Shown: positions 18,844-28,800 of the stretch, piece after piece
How the letters are laid out: the number at the start of each line of letters is the position of its first letter
Numbering within the stretch: position 1 is the first letter of the stretch
Source of the DNA: a virus
Length of the DNA stretch: 63,198 nt
Strand: one strand, 5' to 3'
Virus record (IMG/VR): IMGVR_UViG_3300020473_000028
Span: 1-63,198 of that record
The notes under the pieces: generated by a model
Told to the model about the DNA's origin: nothing
The model's input: the letters and a program-made list of their open reading frames with translations, nothing else
Database searches by the model: none
Made by a program: the position numbers and the translations under genes

Positions 18844-20376
18844 TTAGAACTCGATTACGATTTTAATGTCTTCTACTTGGTCGTTTGCACGACTGATTGC
18901 TCTCCTATTATCTATGTAAACAACCTGACCGCTATTTGACTTAATTTCTGGTTTAGCATATCCAGAGTTAAATCTCATACCCAAGTCATACTCGGTGTTA
19001 TTAATAGTTCTAGAAGAAGAGTTTGGAACCGCAGGGAAGTTTACATCTGGTTGACCAGCTGCACCCGAAGTTGCTCCACTTATAACGTTAGAACCATCAA
19101 ACTCATTCTGTGTACCAGTAACTTCTGGGAAGATACCATCAATTTCATTTTGATAATACTTCAAGACTTTTGTTGTGGCATTCCAGGATATAACCCTTCC
19201 ACGTGCAGTAACGTTTGTACCACCAACAACTCTAGTTTGAGTGATAATTTCGTCAGGGACATAGTTACCTTGGAATGTTGGATTGAATATAACTGCTTTA
19301 GTAGCAGAAACTGTAAGATCTGATATCAACTCAGTTGTACCAAACTTAAGAGGATTGGATATTAAACCAATTCTTCTGTAATCGTTATCAACTGGGAAGT
19401 CTCCAGCACCTTCATCATATGATAGTTTAGCGTTAATCATAACTCGGAATGCACCAAGTTCGATAACAGTGTCACTACCATGACCACCTGGAGGTGGGAT
19501 GATTACATCGACCTGACCACCTTGACCAGTACCAATACCAGTAATATTGTCAACAGAAATTTTACCAAAGGTATATCCAGTACCACCACTAGTAACAGTA
19601 GCAGAAATAATTTTACCTCCATCGACAACAATAGAAACCCTACCGCCAGTACCGTCACCGTTAATAGAAACATTATCGTAAGTACCGTTGTTGTAACCTG
19701 TACCTGCAGCATTAATAACTACAGTGTCAACTTCACCTTCAACAGCATTTGTTTTAACTGCATCATTGGTGAACACAGGCATATAGTCGTTCGAGAAGAA
19801 CTTAAGAACGGATGCAACAGGGATAGTATACATATACTTCCATCTGTAACCATCACCAGTCGTAACAATAGAGGTAGATGTACCAGTAGGTTCAACCGTA
19901 GAAGGTTTTCCGTTAGGATCACTAGGAGAAGTACCGTTATAGATGCACTTATAAACTTGATACTGGGAATTTACAACGTAAAAATCAGAGTCATATAGTT
20001 TAGTAGCACCAGAAGCAGCAGTCTTACTTGGAGAATAGTCATGTCTATACATGTCATAGGTGAAACCTAGTCCACCAGTAGTTTGTTCTGGGGAAACCCA
20101 GTCGATTCTACGAGAAACTTGTACAGTATCAGAAGCGAGGACTCTCTTCAACGATATCATGTCATCGTAAGAACCCGAAAATTCGGAGAATGAATCAACT
20201 GCCTGTGGAGGCGAGTTTTCATTATCCCAAGATTGTGGTCTACCTATAAAAAGGTATACACGATCTCGTGTCGCACCTGCATCCGTATCGGATTGCGTTG
20301 GGTCTGGACCTTCAAGAGCCTTAATAAATTTTAATGCTGAAAAAATCCTAAATTGATCAGTTAATAGAGCTGCCAT
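18844..20376 (-). CDS. 8: Baseplate wedge protein gp8
   Basis: A 510-aa protein opening MAALLTDQFRIFSALKFIKA, then RDRVYLFIGRPQSWDNENSP and RYKWMYTI-type aromatic strands (DGYRWKYMYTIPVASVLKFF), the cyanophage gp8 pattern. T4 gp8 is 334 aa and dimeric in each baseplate wedge; the extra length here comes from central GTGYNNGTYDNVSINGDGTG-type repeats (about residues 220-295) and a C-terminal ExVTGxxNVTARGRVxSWNATTKVLKYY unit (about residues 375-410). It has its own late promoter 27 nt upstream and starts a transcription unit with the DUF4815 gene. Confidence 0.88.
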   Translation of the reverse strand: MAALLTDQFRIFSALKFIKALEGPDPTQSDTDAGATRDRVYLFIGRPQSWDNENSPPQAVDSFSEFSGSYDDMISLKRVLASDTVQVSRRIDWVSPEQTTGGLGFTYDMYRHDYSPSKTAASGATKLYDSDFYVVNSQYQVYKCIYNGTSPSDPNGKPSTVEPTGTSTSIVTTGDGYRWKYMYTIPVASVLKFFSNDYMPVFTNDAVKTNAVEGEVDTVVINAAGTGYNNGTYDNVSINGDGTGGRVSIVVDGGKIISATVTSGGTGYTFGKISVDNITGIGTGQGGQVDVIIPPPGGHGSDTVIELGAFRVMINAKLSYDEGAGDFPVDNDYRRIGLISNPLKFGTTELISDLTVSATKAVIFNPTFQGNYVPDEIITQTRVVGGTNVTARGRVISWNATTKVLKYYQNEIDGIFPEVTGTQNEFDGSNVISGATSGAAGQPDVNFPAVPNSSSRTINNTEYDLGMRFNSGYAKPEIKSNSGQVVYIDNRRAISRANDQVEDIKIVIEF

Positions 20377-20402
20377 TTCCTAGTGACTATTGTCCTCTTG
20401 TT

Positions 20403-20410
20403 TATTTATG
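20403..20410 (-). promoter_or_regulatory. Late promoter (CATAAATA) for gp8
   Basis: Minus-strand CATAAATA lies 27 nt upstream of the gp8 ATG at 20376, in the 35-nt gap after the YHYH/cupredoxin gene. Confidence 0.7.
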
Positions 20411-20411
20411 T

Positions 20412-23400
20412 CTATTGTGAACGAACTATAGTTGAATACTCGATTCGTTTAATTCTATATCTCGCTCCACTATTACCAACTGCATCTTCACCACCTAATA
20501 TTGCCTGAGCAGCCGCCCCAGTTCCAGTGGTATCACCAGCAGCAGGGGTAAATGTTACTGTGGGATGAAGAGCATAAAACCCATCAACACTTTGTACTAT
20601 TCCAAATCCACCACTAGTAAGAGTAATATCTTTTACTTGGTCACCAGCAGTTGTCATATTAATAGTACCTGTTGCTTGGATATCACCAATATCCTCAACA
20701 ACTAATGTTGGTGGTGCAGTATAGTTAGTTCCTGGATTCTGAATTACAAAATCTATTACAGTTGTATTATATGAAAATTCATATAAGTAACCATTTACAC
20801 CCTTATTAACATCACCAGTATTATATGGAGTTATATCTTTAAGTTGTAAAATACTATTCACAGGATCCCAAGAAACAACTGTTCCTCTTACACCCGAAAC
20901 AGAACCAGTTACAATTTCATTAACACCAAATGATAAATTATTTGAAACATTAGGATCTAAGAACAAGTTAACAAGTGACTCATGTTCTACACCATCAGTT
21001 AATGTTCCTGCAGCACTAATGGTTGCATATTTAAACGGAATAGCAGCATCTTTAATCTGGTCACCAACTTGGAATAGAGTTGTATTTTGTCCACCAAGGG
21101 TTTCTTCGATACCATATAATGAAAAATACATACCACCATCAAGACTAATTTGGTCTTCAAATGTCGTACCAGTATTAACAAGATCTATAATACCATCTCC
21201 TTCACCATCTAATTCATCATTATCTTCAAACTTCTTATCTATCATAAGACCAATAGGAACTGTTAATGTAACAATACCTGGTCCTCCAAGGTCATCTAAC
21301 AGAACATGAGGGTTAAATCCACCAGGAGCACTATTAGCAACACCAGCATCAAACTGAACAATAGCATCTTCAGTTGATGGTCTACCACCATCAATAAATG
21401 CTAACTCATCAACTTCAAATGTAACTAGAAGTTCTCTTGTGAATTTATTAAAGTCATAAACTTTAGCAACCTTATTACTAGCATTCTCAACTTTTCTGAT
21501 AACTCTGTCACCTACATTAAATTCATATGCTGATGAACCATCAGGATTATTCTGCCCAATATCAAGAATAACTCTTTGGTCATAATTAAAGTTTACACCT
21601 CTGGTTAATCCTGAGAATTTACCAGGAGCTTTATTTGTATATGCGATTGTTTCCTTATTAAGGATAATAGTACCAGAACCAGGATATGCATCTGTAGAAT
21701 CAACATATATCGTTGTATCTGATGGAGCAACATCTTTAACAAGACCTGTAAGATAATTAGCACCTGAGTTGTATGCCTGTCTTGCTCTAGTCTTACGTTT
21801 AAGGTTAACAAGTTTAGTGAATATAACTGATGGTGGATTAATATATCCACTACCAGGGTCTGTAACTACTATTTCACTAATAGAACCTTGAGCAATTTTT
21901 GCTTCTGCTTTTGCTCCTATACCTCCACCACCAGTAATTAAAATATAAGGAGGTTCTTCATAGTATTCACCAGCATCAACTATAGAAATATTTTTAATTT
22001 GTCCTAATGTATCAACAGATGCAGCACCTTCAGCACCTTGTCCACCACCACCTTCAAAGATAAGAGTTGGTGGAGATGTATACTCTCTACCACCATTCAT
22101 TAAAGAAAGACCAGTAACTGTTTGTACTATAGGACTACCAGTAGCACCAGTTCCTTCTCCACCTAAAATTCTTGCTGTTGCAGGACCAAAATAATTATCT
22201 CCCATTTTGGTCATCTTAACATAATCAATCTGTCCAGGATTTGCAGTACTTAAAACAATTTCACCTTCTGCTCCACCTGGAAAAATGTCTGCTGCCTGTG
22301 GAAGAGTGTCTCCTTCAAATACTGCTTTACCATAAAATCTAGGACCAATAACATATGGATAGGTAGGATTACCTGAACCATCCTCTGTCATAAAGTAAGC
22401 ATAGGTTCCATTTGGATATTCTGGAGTTACAGCAAACCTACCATTATACTCATCAAGAGTACCTTGATTATCCCAAATATTATCTTCAACTAGATCTCCC
22501 ATTACATAACCATCTTGGACAGTTCTTGTTCCTATTCCAGCAGATGTATAAGCAAAGAAATATAATGCTAATGGTGCGTCTACAGGAACGAGAAATCTTA
22601 TCTCTCTAGAAGAAGCTGCATTAAATCCAGCATTATATGCAGCATACGTTACTTCAGATCCATCTATCCAATAACTAATACCAACTCCATTATACAAATA
22701 TGATGAATCTTGAGGAGTAGATGATACATGCCATCCATCGTCTGTTGTAGATAATAGCATCTGATTGTTAAACATCGATGCATCATTTTGCTGGAAGATA
22801 TATGTATTACCTCTTAAGAGATTTAAGAATGAAACCTGACTGCCATCAAAATTGTAAGTACCATTAGCAAGAGTTACTGCATAAGTTACAGTTGTTGGTG
22901 TAGTAATTTGTGGTCTTGCACCTGCTATTTCAGCACCTGTTTTTAATCTATAACCACTAACTTCTCTTGCAACTGAACCACTACTATTATATCCATAAGG
23001 ACCATAAATTGGATAACCATCATAAGACATACCTAAGATCTTAGAGTGTCCATCCGCATGTCTACTGTAATCTGGTGAAGCACCACCATCATAGTAGTCT
23101 GTTATATAATAATCATTATCTGGATGTTCATCTTCAATTTCTGTACTTAAAACCATATATCCTTCATGACCTTCATAACCAGACATATATCTGTGATTCT
23201 TACAATAATAGTAAATACGACTATTCTCATCTTCATTCATTATGAATAAAGGTTCTAACTCATTTTCATAATCTGTAGATGGTGCTGCACTTGCACCTGT
23301 ACTATTATAATAAAGTGACCCACCATTTAATAAACCATCCTGTGTAGTACTGAATTGCATTGGATGATTATCTACATGATGATCTCCAGGTGAATTACTG

Positions 23401-24566
23401 GAATGTGATTGATTCCATCTAATTAAATAATTTCTTTGAACTTTAATATCTTCAGGAGAAAAGTAATATTGACCTGGAACAAATGAACCAAATTCATGAG
23501 CATCTGCACCAAAATCAATATAAAAAATACCATTAGGGAAATATGTTACTGGTTCTGCAATTCTAAAACTAAAACCAGTAGAACCTAAAAGTACATCATC
23601 TTCAGTAAATGTATTTTTAAGATCTCTTAGATATACATGTGTAATTACTCCTAGATTATTCTTTACAATCTTTGCAATTTCTCCTCTACCATTACCACCA
23701 ATTTCATCTACTGTTCTACCAACTTCAACAACACCTAAAGTTTGATCAACATTTTCAACTTCCAACATTACATTATCAAACTCTACCTTAATATTCCAAG
23801 TAAATTGTTCTTGTTTACCCCACTCAAAAACACCGTTTTTAGAAGAGAATTCATTAACAGTTTTACTAGATTGATAATAATATACGTTGTTATCAACTAC
23901 AGTATGATGTACACTACTATTTTTAATATGAGTATGTTTTACAGCATCTATTGTAAATCCTGGAGGTGGATTTCCATCTGGACCCCATTCTGGTGTATGA
24001 AGTAATCCACCGTTTGCTAATATACCAGTAACTTTATCTAATTGTACTTCTCTAGTATCAGGATCTGGTACATCTTTACCACCCCTGAATATAAATTCTT
24101 GATTAAATGCTCTATCTATTAAGTAATCCTGACCACCTGGTTCTCTTTCTTGGTCTATGATAGAAGGCTTAGGACTATTATCAGAAGTAATAGTAAGTCT
24201 ATCTGAGTTGGCACTAAATGTTCCTACAGTTGGAGAGTTTGGATGAGTTTGCCATATCCTATTAATATCAAATGAACTAATAACATTAGGAGTATCCTGA
24301 GATGGAATTATTTGTAACCTTAAAGGATCGTATCCTTTACCTCTTTCTAAAACTCTAACATGTATTATCTTACCAGATTCTTCATCAATAATTGGATACA
24401 GTAATGCCTCCTGATCGGGAGTGCCACAACCAGTAATAGTTAAACGTGGAGGATCCTCTTGAGAATATGAATCCCCTCCTTCAACTACTCTTACTGCACG
24501 AACTCCAAAAACTTCATCAAATATAGGTTCAATTACAGCACCACTTCCAGGAACAGTTCTTGCCAT
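20412..24566 (-). CDS. Virion protein with cupredoxin-like and YHYH-like domains
   Basis: A 1,384-aa appendage protein. The first 340 residues are beta-rich. About residues 340-475 form a cupredoxin-like domain with the ligand pattern H401 (NHPMQFS), C455, H458 and M461 (YYYCKNHRYMSG), the C-x2-H-x2-M loop of type 1 copper proteins. A YHYH-family half-domain follows (about 505-545, GMSYDGYPIYGPYGYNSSG) and resumes around 695-750 (LDEYNGRFAVTPEYPNGTYA, YPYVIGPRFYG); between them lies a second cupredoxin-like strand set that lacks Cys and His ligands. Residues about 800-950 are four GGxxYxxPPxxxxxGGGGxGAxA repeats. The C-terminal third has further beta modules. It is 6 nt downstream of the cupredoxin-ended fibre gene, so the two are probably made together. 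The fold assignments are by motif only; copper binding is inference. Confidence 0.72.
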   Translation of the reverse strand: MARTVPGSGAVIEPIFDEVFGVRAVRVVEGGDSYSQEDPPRLTITGCGTPDQEALLYPIIDEESGKIIHVRVLERGKGYDPLRLQIIPSQDTPNVISSFDINRIWQTHPNSPTVGTFSANSDRLTITSDNSPKPSIIDQEREPGGQDYLIDRAFNQEFIFRGGKDVPDPDTREVQLDKVTGILANGGLLHTPEWGPDGNPPPGFTIDAVKHTHIKNSSVHHTVVDNNVYYYQSSKTVNEFSSKNGVFEWGKQEQFTWNIKVEFDNVMLEVENVDQTLGVVEVGRTVDEIGGNGRGEIAKIVKNNLGVITHVYLRDLKNTFTEDDVLLGSTGFSFRIAEPVTYFPNGIFYIDFGADAHEFGSFVPGQYYFSPEDIKVQRNYLIRWNQSHSSNSPGDHHVDNHPMQFSTTQDGLLNGGSLYYNSTGASAAPSTDYENELEPLFIMNEDENSRIYYYCKNHRYMSGYEGHEGYMVLSTEIEDEHPDNDYYITDYYDGGASPDYSRHADGHSKILGMSYDGYPIYGPYGYNSSGSVAREVSGYRLKTGAEIAGARPQITTPTTVTYAVTLANGTYNFDGSQVSFLNLLRGNTYIFQQNDASMFNNQMLLSTTDDGWHVSSTPQDSSYLYNGVGISYWIDGSEVTYAAYNAGFNAASSREIRFLVPVDAPLALYFFAYTSAGIGTRTVQDGYVMGDLVEDNIWDNQGTLDEYNGRFAVTPEYPNGTYAYFMTEDGSGNPTYPYVIGPRFYGKAVFEGDTLPQAADIFPGGAEGEIVLSTANPGQIDYVKMTKMGDNYFGPATARILGGEGTGATGSPIVQTVTGLSLMNGGREYTSPPTLIFEGGGGQGAEGAASVDTLGQIKNISIVDAGEYYEEPPYILITGGGGIGAKAEAKIAQGSISEIVVTDPGSGYINPPSVIFTKLVNLKRKTRARQAYNSGANYLTGLVKDVAPSDTTIYVDSTDAYPGSGTIILNKETIAYTNKAPGKFSGLTRGVNFNYDQRVILDIGQNNPDGSSAYEFNVGDRVIRKVENASNKVAKVYDFNKFTRELLVTFEVDELAFIDGGRPSTEDAIVQFDAGVANSAPGGFNPHVLLDDLGGPGIVTLTVPIGLMIDKKFEDNDELDGEGDGIIDLVNTGTTFEDQISLDGGMYFSLYGIEETLGGQNTTLFQVGDQIKDAAIPFKYATISAAGTLTDGVEHESLVNLFLDPNVSNNLSFGVNEIVTGSVSGVRGTVVSWDPVNSILQLKDITPYNTGDVNKGVNGYLYEFSYNTTVIDFVIQNPGTNYTAPPTLVVEDIGDIQATGTINMTTAGDQVKDITLTSGGFGIVQSVDGFYALHPTVTFTPAAGDTTGTGAAAQAILGGEDAVGNSGARYRIKRIEYSTIVRSQ

Positions 24567-24572
24567 ATTTTA

Positions 24573-25799
24573 TTAACCGATTACGTTGATTACGCCATTC
24601 ATAGCAGCGTGTAATGTACACTGATAATAAAGAATAGCTGGAGCATCCATAGGAACAGTCCAATAAAGAACAGCAGTTCCACTACCAGTTTGACCAGCAG
24701 TATATGGGTTACCACTCAAACCTTGACTACTCTGTATTCTAAATGGGTGTGCAGATGCTTGGACAGTATTATCAAAAGCATATGTCATACCCTTCATAAC
24801 AGAAAGAGTTGGGTCTGCAGTTGCACTAGCAAATCCAGGTCCAGCAATAGTATAGTCAGATGAACCATTAGCATTCACTTCCCACCAAGTAATAGGACTG
24901 CGTGTAACAACCCAATTAGTACCATTATAAAATAATGAATCTCCTTGTACTAAACCACCAACATCAGTATCAGTTAAATTGGCAAATGTAGTAGTAAGAG
25001 TTCCAGAAAAATCTACTGTTAAAGTATCACCAACAACTGTTGTTGTTATATTAGTTCCACCAGCAACTGTTAATGTATCAACTTGACTATTAGCAGTTGT
25101 AGATCCAGTATCACCAGCAACAGTAGCAAATAAGTTTACAGAACTAACTCCAGCAGCATCATCACCTGGTTTCCATTTAGCAGCAGTTGAATCCCATTTA
25201 AGAACTTGGTTATTTGTAGGAGCAACAGTAGTTGTATCAACGTCTGCTAATAAATCAACACTAGAATACTCTGTTGCTAACTTTGCTCTTACATCACCAA
25301 CACCACCTGTAGTAATATTAATGTTAACATATGGATTATCATCACCATCTACAGTAAAGAAGAATCCACCATAAGCTGCAGCAGAAGGTGCATTACCTAA
25401 TGCTGGAAATTCATTTTTGTAACCTACTCTCGTAGGGAAATCAAAGTCTCCAGTCGCACCATCAAAAGTAGCAGTAACACCGCCAGCAGAGATAGTAACA
25501 TCTCCTGTTCCATTGGGAGCGAGAGCAATATTTCCATTACTTGAGGATATGATAGAATTTCCATTTACATCCAGTCCTGATGTTAAAGTTGTAAGATCTG
25601 ATGGTAAAAAATTACTACCATTATAGCGGAGAACTTGACCAACAGCAGGGTTTGTGACACTAAGTTGGAGATTAGTACCATTACCAATTGCGGAATATAT
25701 TTCATTGAAATTGTCGTTAATCTTGTCGCCTCCACCACGGAGGGTATCCCCCGTGTTGTCATTAGCTACCGTACCAAGATTTAGTGATTGCTTAGCCAT
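24573..25799 (-). CDS. Short tail-fibre protein with C-terminal cupredoxin-like domain
   Basis: A 408-aa protein. The N-terminus (SLNLGTVANDNTGDTLRGGG, DKINDNFNEIYSAIG) is the common anchor of marine phage fibres. Residues 60-290 are Thr/Val-rich beta repeats (a second unit GTLTTTFANLTDTDVGGLVQ). The last ~110 residues form a cupredoxin-like domain: H351 in SAHPFRI and C394, H397, M400 in YYQCTLHAAMNGVINVIG. This copies the amicyanin ligand loop C-x2-H-x2-M-x-G, with 43 residues between the first His and Cys. It has its own late promoter 22 nt upstream. Likely a distal adhesin or fibre tip; copper binding is predicted from ligands, not shown. Confidence 0.8.
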   Translation of the reverse strand: MAKQSLNLGTVANDNTGDTLRGGGDKINDNFNEIYSAIGNGTNLQLSVTNPAVGQVLRYNGSNFLPSDLTTLTSGLDVNGNSIISSSNGNIALAPNGTGDVTISAGGVTATFDGATGDFDFPTRVGYKNEFPALGNAPSAAAYGGFFFTVDGDDNPYVNINITTGGVGDVRAKLATEYSSVDLLADVDTTTVAPTNNQVLKWDSTAAKWKPGDDAAGVSSVNLFATVAGDTGSTTANSQVDTLTVAGGTNITTTVVGDTLTVDFSGTLTTTFANLTDTDVGGLVQGDSLFYNGTNWVVTRSPITWWEVNANGSSDYTIAGPGFASATADPTLSVMKGMTYAFDNTVQASAHPFRIQSSQGLSGNPYTAGQTGSGTAVLYWTVPMDAPAILYYQCTLHAAMNGVINVIG

Positions 25800-25820
25800 T
25801 TATCGCTACAATTTTTTAGT

Positions 25821-25828
25821 TATTTATG
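25821..25828 (-). promoter_or_regulatory. Late promoter (CATAAATA/ATAAATA) for the cupredoxin fibre gene
   Basis: Minus-strand ATAAATA with a preceding C (25821-25828) lies 22 nt upstream of the ATG at 25799 and overlaps the stop codon region of gp7. Confidence 0.7.
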
Positions 25829-28800
25829 TTAATACTTCAGGGTCTACTAACTCTTCACCATATAGTGAAAGGTCAGGAGCAGTCCAATCGTCTGGTACAG
25901 TAGTTTCAACTGCAATATCTGGGTTCTGATATCCAGTACCTTGGTTATTAATAACAACTCCACCGACACCAACTAGTGCGTTAATATCTCCTTCAAAACC
26001 AGATATAGAATCAACCCTAACATTTGGTCTACTTGTGTATCCAGATCCCCCTGAAGTAACCTGTACACTATCAATAAATCCTGAAGTTAGATTTGCCTGT
26101 GCTTGTGCGTTCTGTCCAAATACAGAACCAAGATAGTCGAATGTAATTAGAGAGTTTGAAGACTCAATAACAGCAACCTCTCTATCTGATGTCTCACCTT
26201 GGATGTCAATAAAGTCACCAGGTTCGATAGGTGGAATAACTTCAGCAGCATCAACGTCTGCCTCAGAACCAACGTAGGAGAATCCAACAAATGTGGAACC
26301 TACACGAGGAATCTCAGAGAAGATGATACGTGAACCAACCAATTCAAAACCAACGCCTGGTTCCTGAATAACACCGTTAAGAGAAACGATGATATTATTT
26401 TCAGGTCTAATGGTTGTAGACTGAACACCATCCGTAAGCGTTAGTGAGTAGAATACATCATTACGCTTGAGGTTGAATGACTGACGTAAGGAGTCGAACT
26501 CGAATGAAATATCATCCAACTGTCTCAACTTACCTACGTAGAATCCTGTGAATGATGCACCCAAATCTGGTGGTTCTGTGAACTGAATAGAATCAGAGAA
26601 TGCTGTATAAGCAGCAGACGCACCAGGTGGTTGAAGAATACCATTAACAAATACAAGAAGATGTCCAGCTGGATCTGGTAGATACTGAGTACCATTACCA
26701 GTAGAGAGTTTAAATGTAGTTTGAACTCCATCAAATCCCTTGAATGCTCTCTTAACACGTGCGAGAAGTGAAACTTTATTCACCACGATTGCCTTATAAT
26801 TATCAGCACTGATAATGGCATCCTTAGTAACAAATGTTCCTTTAATATCACTTAGATAAACTCTCTTAAGAGTACCACTATCACGTATATCCTGAATTAA
26901 AGCTGAACCAGCACCAGGTGTGACAACCCTTGTAGTTACAGATGCGTAACCAACTGGGAAGTTATTTCCTACTCCATAATCACCTACGAGATCACCATTT
27001 GTAAGAGGTGTTCCTTGGAAATCAGCAACATATAAGAAGTTGTTATCTAAATCAACTTCAGAAATTATTGCGTAATTATCAAAGTCCTGTATACCACCAA
27101 CAACCTTATAAAGTCTCTGACCAACGGTAAATTCATTCAATCCACTAATGATTGAAATACCCAAGCGTGTATATCCAGCAGATGCGATTCTGTCACCAAC
27201 TGATATATCAAAACCATCAAACTTACTAACTTCAATATATTGTCTAGAAACTTCAGGATAAACAACAGAAGTTGTTTCAAATGAACCTAATAGAGTTTCA
27301 GTATCAACTGTCAAAGTACCACCTGTATTATCAAGTACAGCAGCTTCTGTACGTATGAATTCGGTTGGGGTAGCAGTTGCACCACTAGTGTATGCCTTGA
27401 ATGGAACCGATGCCTCAAATGTACCCTTAAGGTCTATAATTTGAATACGATCTGTAATTACACTAATCTGTCCTGTTGGTGGTAATTGTGCTCTATCAGA
27501 TTCAACTATATCAAGAGCTGCAAATGTACCAGCATTCATTATCACATCTACGTATCTGTAGTTCTCATCTTCCCATAATCCATGAACAGTTCCATTTACA
27601 GCATTGTCAGATACCTTTCTAATAGTCTCACCTATCCAGAATGGTCCATCTGTTATCACAGCATCAAATCGTAATCTCTGATAGATGTTAACAATCTCAC
27701 CTTCATTAACAGTCATATTTTCTAATTCCGCATATGCACCACTTGCGAATCCATATAAGTAATCGGAATCATTCAATCCACCACCTAAACCAATTGGTAA
27801 TTCTCTAGTTCCATATGTGTAAGTAGGTATTCTAATACCATTGTTAACAGTGATATTAGTATAGAATGTATCTAAACCTAATTGTCCTTTTAGAATATCT
27901 AAATTACTTCTAATACATCTAGTTACTGCTCTATCAGAATAATATCCTGACGCTGCAGCATCAAAGTACTTAACGTAACTTGCAGCAGTTGAAGGAGATG
28001 TAAGTGTGTTACTTATTGCTTGACTTGCATAAGTTTCTAAAGCATCTAAAGCATAAGTCTTAACATTATACTCAGTATCTGCGTAGAATATTTCACCAAG
28101 TTGAGAAGTATATGGGTCAATAGTACCAACAGATAATTTAGCACCCCACATAAACATACCACTTGCACCATCACCCGTGTATGATAGAGAATTAGTAGTA
28201 TCATACATTAAGAATTGAGCACGTAATTCACTAAATCCAAAGGATATGGTTGTTGTAATATATGCTCTATACCATCCATTACCATAAGGTACTGAACCAT
28301 ATGCATCACCACTTATACCACCTTGAGGTTGGAATAATGTTCCAGCAGTTCCTGTAGCAAGATCTAAGTCAAAGAATACATCTTGCTGACCAACTGTACC
28401 AGCATCCATAACAAGACCGAATCTAACTTTATTAAATTCATCTCCTTTAAAGAATACTGAGAATGTGTATTGTTGATTATCATCATCAGTAGCTGCTCCA
28501 CCTTCGTCAAATGTATTGTTTGTATCATCAAACTTAATAGATCCATCATCCCATGTATCAAAGGATGTTAAACTATAATTTCTGCTAGTAAAGTGGAAAC
28601 CATTACTTGTGAAAGCAATTAGTTTTTCTGCAGTTTGTGTACCATCTGGTGCTTGTGCGAAATCATCACTAATAACAATGAAACCAGGAAGCCAATCAGT
28701 TCTAATTGATTCTGGATTTGTGAATAAGTTAGGTGCAGATACCTGACCTTGAATATTAGATTGAATATTCTTAGCAAAAGCGATAGTTCTAACATTTGCT

